From Desulfobacterales bacterium (lineage in GTDB: Bacteria; Desulfobacterota; Desulfobacteria; Desulfobacterales; JAHEIW01), in contig JAQYWI010000068.1 in the NCBI GenBank assembly GCA_030145015.1, forward strand, positions 1 through 24,037: 24,037 nucleotides of DNA, read 5' to 3'. The first letter of the stretch is position 1. The number at the start of each line of letters is the position of its first letter. This document shows positions 22,592-24,037 of the stretch, piece after piece. The notes below the pieces were generated by a model that was not told the origin of the DNA, did no database searches, and was given only the letters and a program-made list of their open reading frames with translations. The translations under genes were made by a program, and so were the position numbers.

Positions 22592-23758
22592 ATGGAAAAT
22601 TTGATTTATCTTGACAATGGCGCAACTTCCTATCCCAAACCGGATGAAGTATATACCTTTATGGATTCTTTTTACCGGAACTTCGGGGTCAATCCGGGAA
22701 GATCCGGATATGACCTGTGTATGGAAACCGGTGCATTGGTAGACACAACCCGCAAGATGCTCGCCAATTTTTTTAACGGCAATGATCTAAACCGGCTATG
22801 CTTTTCGTATAACTCCACCGACGCCCTTAACCTGATCATTTTCGGTATGTTAAAACAGGGCGATCATGCCATCACAACAACCCTCGAACACAATTCCGTC
22901 CTCCGGCCTCTTTATCATCAGAACAAATTTAACGGTGTAGAGGTCGACTACATACCATTCGATACAAACGGATTTGTCGAACCTGATGATATCAAACAAA
23001 AAATCAAAGCGAATACCCGGCTGGTGATCGTCAACCATGCCTCCAATGTGATCGGTACGGTTCAGCCTGTGGGGGCCATTGGGCGCATCTGCCGCGAATA
23101 CGGCGTTCCGTTTGCTGTTGATGCCTCTCAGTCCGCTGGTAAGATTCCCATTGACATTGAACAATTGCAGATTGATGTTGTTGCCTTTACCGGCCACAAA
23201 TCCTTGTTAGGGCCGACCGGCATCGGTGGTCTGTACGTAAGAGAAGGGGTTGATATCCGGCATACGCGTGCCGGTGGGACAGGCGTCCGGTCTGCTGAGC
23301 GAATGCACCTGGAGGAATATCCTTACAGGCTTGAGTACGGTACCGGCAATATCGCGGGCATCGCCGGATTGCATGCCGGTCTGAAGTGGATATCCGAGAA
23401 AGGTATCGACTCGATTCACCATCACGAAATGAAACTGACCCGCATGCTAAGGGACGGCCTCAGTGAACTGGATGGTGCGTCGCTCTATTGTCAGGATGAT
23501 CTTGCCGATCATATCGGCGTTATCAGCTTCAATATAGACGGGATGGAAGCACTCAATGCGGGCACCCTTTTGGATGGCGATTACAATATTGCCTGTCGCA
23601 CCGGACTCCATTGCGCGCCGCTTGTGCACGAACAACTGGGTACCGCTCAAATCGGAGGTTCGGTTCGCATCGGTATCGGTCCTTTTAATACCGAGGACCA
23701 CATCAAAACTGCAACCGAAGCCATAGGAGAAATCGTCGATTTTCAAAAGAAAAGGTAA
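22592..23758 (+). CDS. Cysteine desulfurase-family PLP enzyme (class V aminotransferase fold)
   Basis: This 388-residue PLP enzyme resembles the SufS/Csd-like EF2568 subgroup. LDNGATSYPKP (7-17), EHNS (99-102, His100 stacking on PLP), VDASQSAG (176-183) and the PLP lysine in TGHKSLLGPTG (200-210, Lys203) are present. The likely catalytic Cys341 lies in RTGLHCAPL (336-344), so sulfur transfer from cysteine is plausible. GGGAG precedes ATG 22592. The length is normal. The enzyme could supply sulfur for Fe-S clusters, thiolation or the molybdenum cofactor. No SufE, SufU or IscU partner is seen in the window. A selenocysteine lyase is an alternative. Confidence 0.9.
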   Translation: MENLIYLDNGATSYPKPDEVYTFMDSFYRNFGVNPGRSGYDLCMETGALVDTTRKMLANFFNGNDLNRLCFSYNSTDALNLIIFGMLKQGDHAITTTLEHNSVLRPLYHQNKFNGVEVDYIPFDTNGFVEPDDIKQKIKANTRLVIVNHASNVIGTVQPVGAIGRICREYGVPFAVDASQSAGKIPIDIEQLQIDVVAFTGHKSLLGPTGIGGLYVREGVDIRHTRAGGTGVRSAERMHLEEYPYRLEYGTGNIAGIAGLHAGLKWISEKGIDSIHHHEMKLTRMLRDGLSELDGASLYCQDDLADHIGVISFNIDGMEALNAGTLLDGDYNIACRTGLHCAPLVHEQLGTAQIGGSVRIGIGPFNTEDHIKTATEAIGEIVDFQKKR

Positions 23759-23769
23759 AAGGAGGTTCC

Positions 23770-23967
23770 AAAGAGGCTGATTTTTTTGGTAATATTAAGG
23801 CAAAAAGCATATCGGTTGAGGAGGGGGCCTTTTTCAAGGGGTTCATTGAATTGGATCGAGAACCCCGTCGAAAGGTTGCGTTGACCGGAAAATCTTTAGA
23901 TATGGAAGTTTTCGAATTGGACAAACCATCCTTTGTTTCATTAGATCAAGCGAAAAGCGAGAATTGA
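23770..23967 (+). pseudogene. C-terminal remnant of a bactofilin gene
   Basis: An open frame without a usable start codon encodes about 65 residues with the bactofilin repeat pattern (FFGNIKAKSISVEEGAFFKG, then a short tail). The polymer-forming beta-helix would normally be preceded by several more turns, and none is present because the frame runs straight into the end of the cysteine-desulfurase gene in another frame. An AGGAGG word at 23759-23763 has no ATG near it. It looks like a 5'-truncated gene left by a deletion or rearrangement. A sequencing frameshift is less likely but possible. Confidence 0.55.
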
Positions 23968-24037
23968 TTAATCGCCAATCTCGATGTCATAAATGTGCAC
24001 CTGCCCATCTTTGACGAAGTCAACGAAATGTATGGTC
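23968..24037 (-). CDS. 3' end of an unknown minus-strand gene (partial)
   Basis: An open minus-strand frame enters from the right edge and stops at 23968. It encodes the last 23 residues, including HFVDFVKDGQVHIYDIEIGD. The end abuts the bactofilin remnant tail-to-tail. I do not recognise the protein from so few residues. Confidence 0.4.
   Translation of the reverse strand, partial: TIHFVDFVKDGQVHIYDIEIGD

Overview
The window looks like part of the chromosome of a strict anaerobe, most likely a Desulfobacterota (sulfate-reducing or syntrophic deltaproteobacterial) lineage. The reasons are a phenylphosphate-synthase-like gene pair, UbiD and UbiX genes, a molybdenum hydroxylase of the 4-hydroxybenzoyl-CoA reductase/xanthine dehydrogenase family, a free-standing rubredoxin, and dispersed inverted-repeat elements between genes. 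The lineage is an inference from gene content; there is no rRNA or other phylogenetic marker here.

Layout. Positions 1-2140 are AT-rich and sparsely coding: the start of a TudS-like gene (1-293, minus), two palindromic REP-like hairpins, and one unknown exported protein (870-1634, minus). Positions 2143-6040 (minus) hold a four-gene molybdenum hydroxylase operon: large Mo subunit, FAD subunit, an unusual 68-residue protein ending in Gly-Gly-Gly, and the [2Fe-2S] subunit. Positions 6407-8979 (minus) hold an IclR regulator followed by an aryl-acid adenylating (CoA) ligase. A rubredoxin gene (9186-9347, plus) is divergent from iclR. Positions 9354-16657 (minus) encode, in transcription order, a PpsA-like phosphohistidine subunit, a PpsB-like ATP-grasp subunit, a UbiD-family (de)carboxylase, a receiver-only response regulator, a Tm-1-like/UPF0261 protein and the UbiX flavin prenyltransferase. 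A divergent LysR gene (16951-17910) and a small lipoprotein follow, then a large UPF0182 membrane protein (18380-21232, minus), a second LysR paralogous to the first, and a cysteine-desulfurase-like enzyme. The right end holds a 5'-truncated bactofilin remnant and the 3' end of a minus-strand gene.

How the parts may work together. The best single reading is anaerobic breakdown of a phenolic compound. The split PEP-synthase-like pair would use ATP to phosphorylate a phenol to an aryl phosphate. The UbiD enzyme, with prenyl-FMN made by UbiX, would carboxylate it. The ligase would form the hydroxyaryl-CoA, and the molybdenum enzyme would reductively remove a ring hydroxyl (or otherwise hydroxylate or dehydroxylate). 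The substrate (phenol, catechol, hydroquinone or another) cannot be read from the sequence. Several points do not fit the textbook Thauera system: no CBS-domain third synthase subunit, only one UbiD-type carboxylase subunit and no gamma or delta subunits in view, no [4Fe-4S] loop in the FAD subunit, and extra genes (receiver-only regulator, Tm-1-like protein, 68-residue GGG protein). These make it a variant worth testing.

Regulation visible in the sequence includes a consensus TTGACA promoter for the pps operon, with a LysR-type T-N11-A palindrome centred at about -65 from the predicted start. There is also a divergent iclR/rubredoxin promoter pair with an AT-rich palindrome just downstream of the predicted iclR start. 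Two copies of one composite repeat (about 190-210 bp) lie just 3' of the ligase and ubiD genes.
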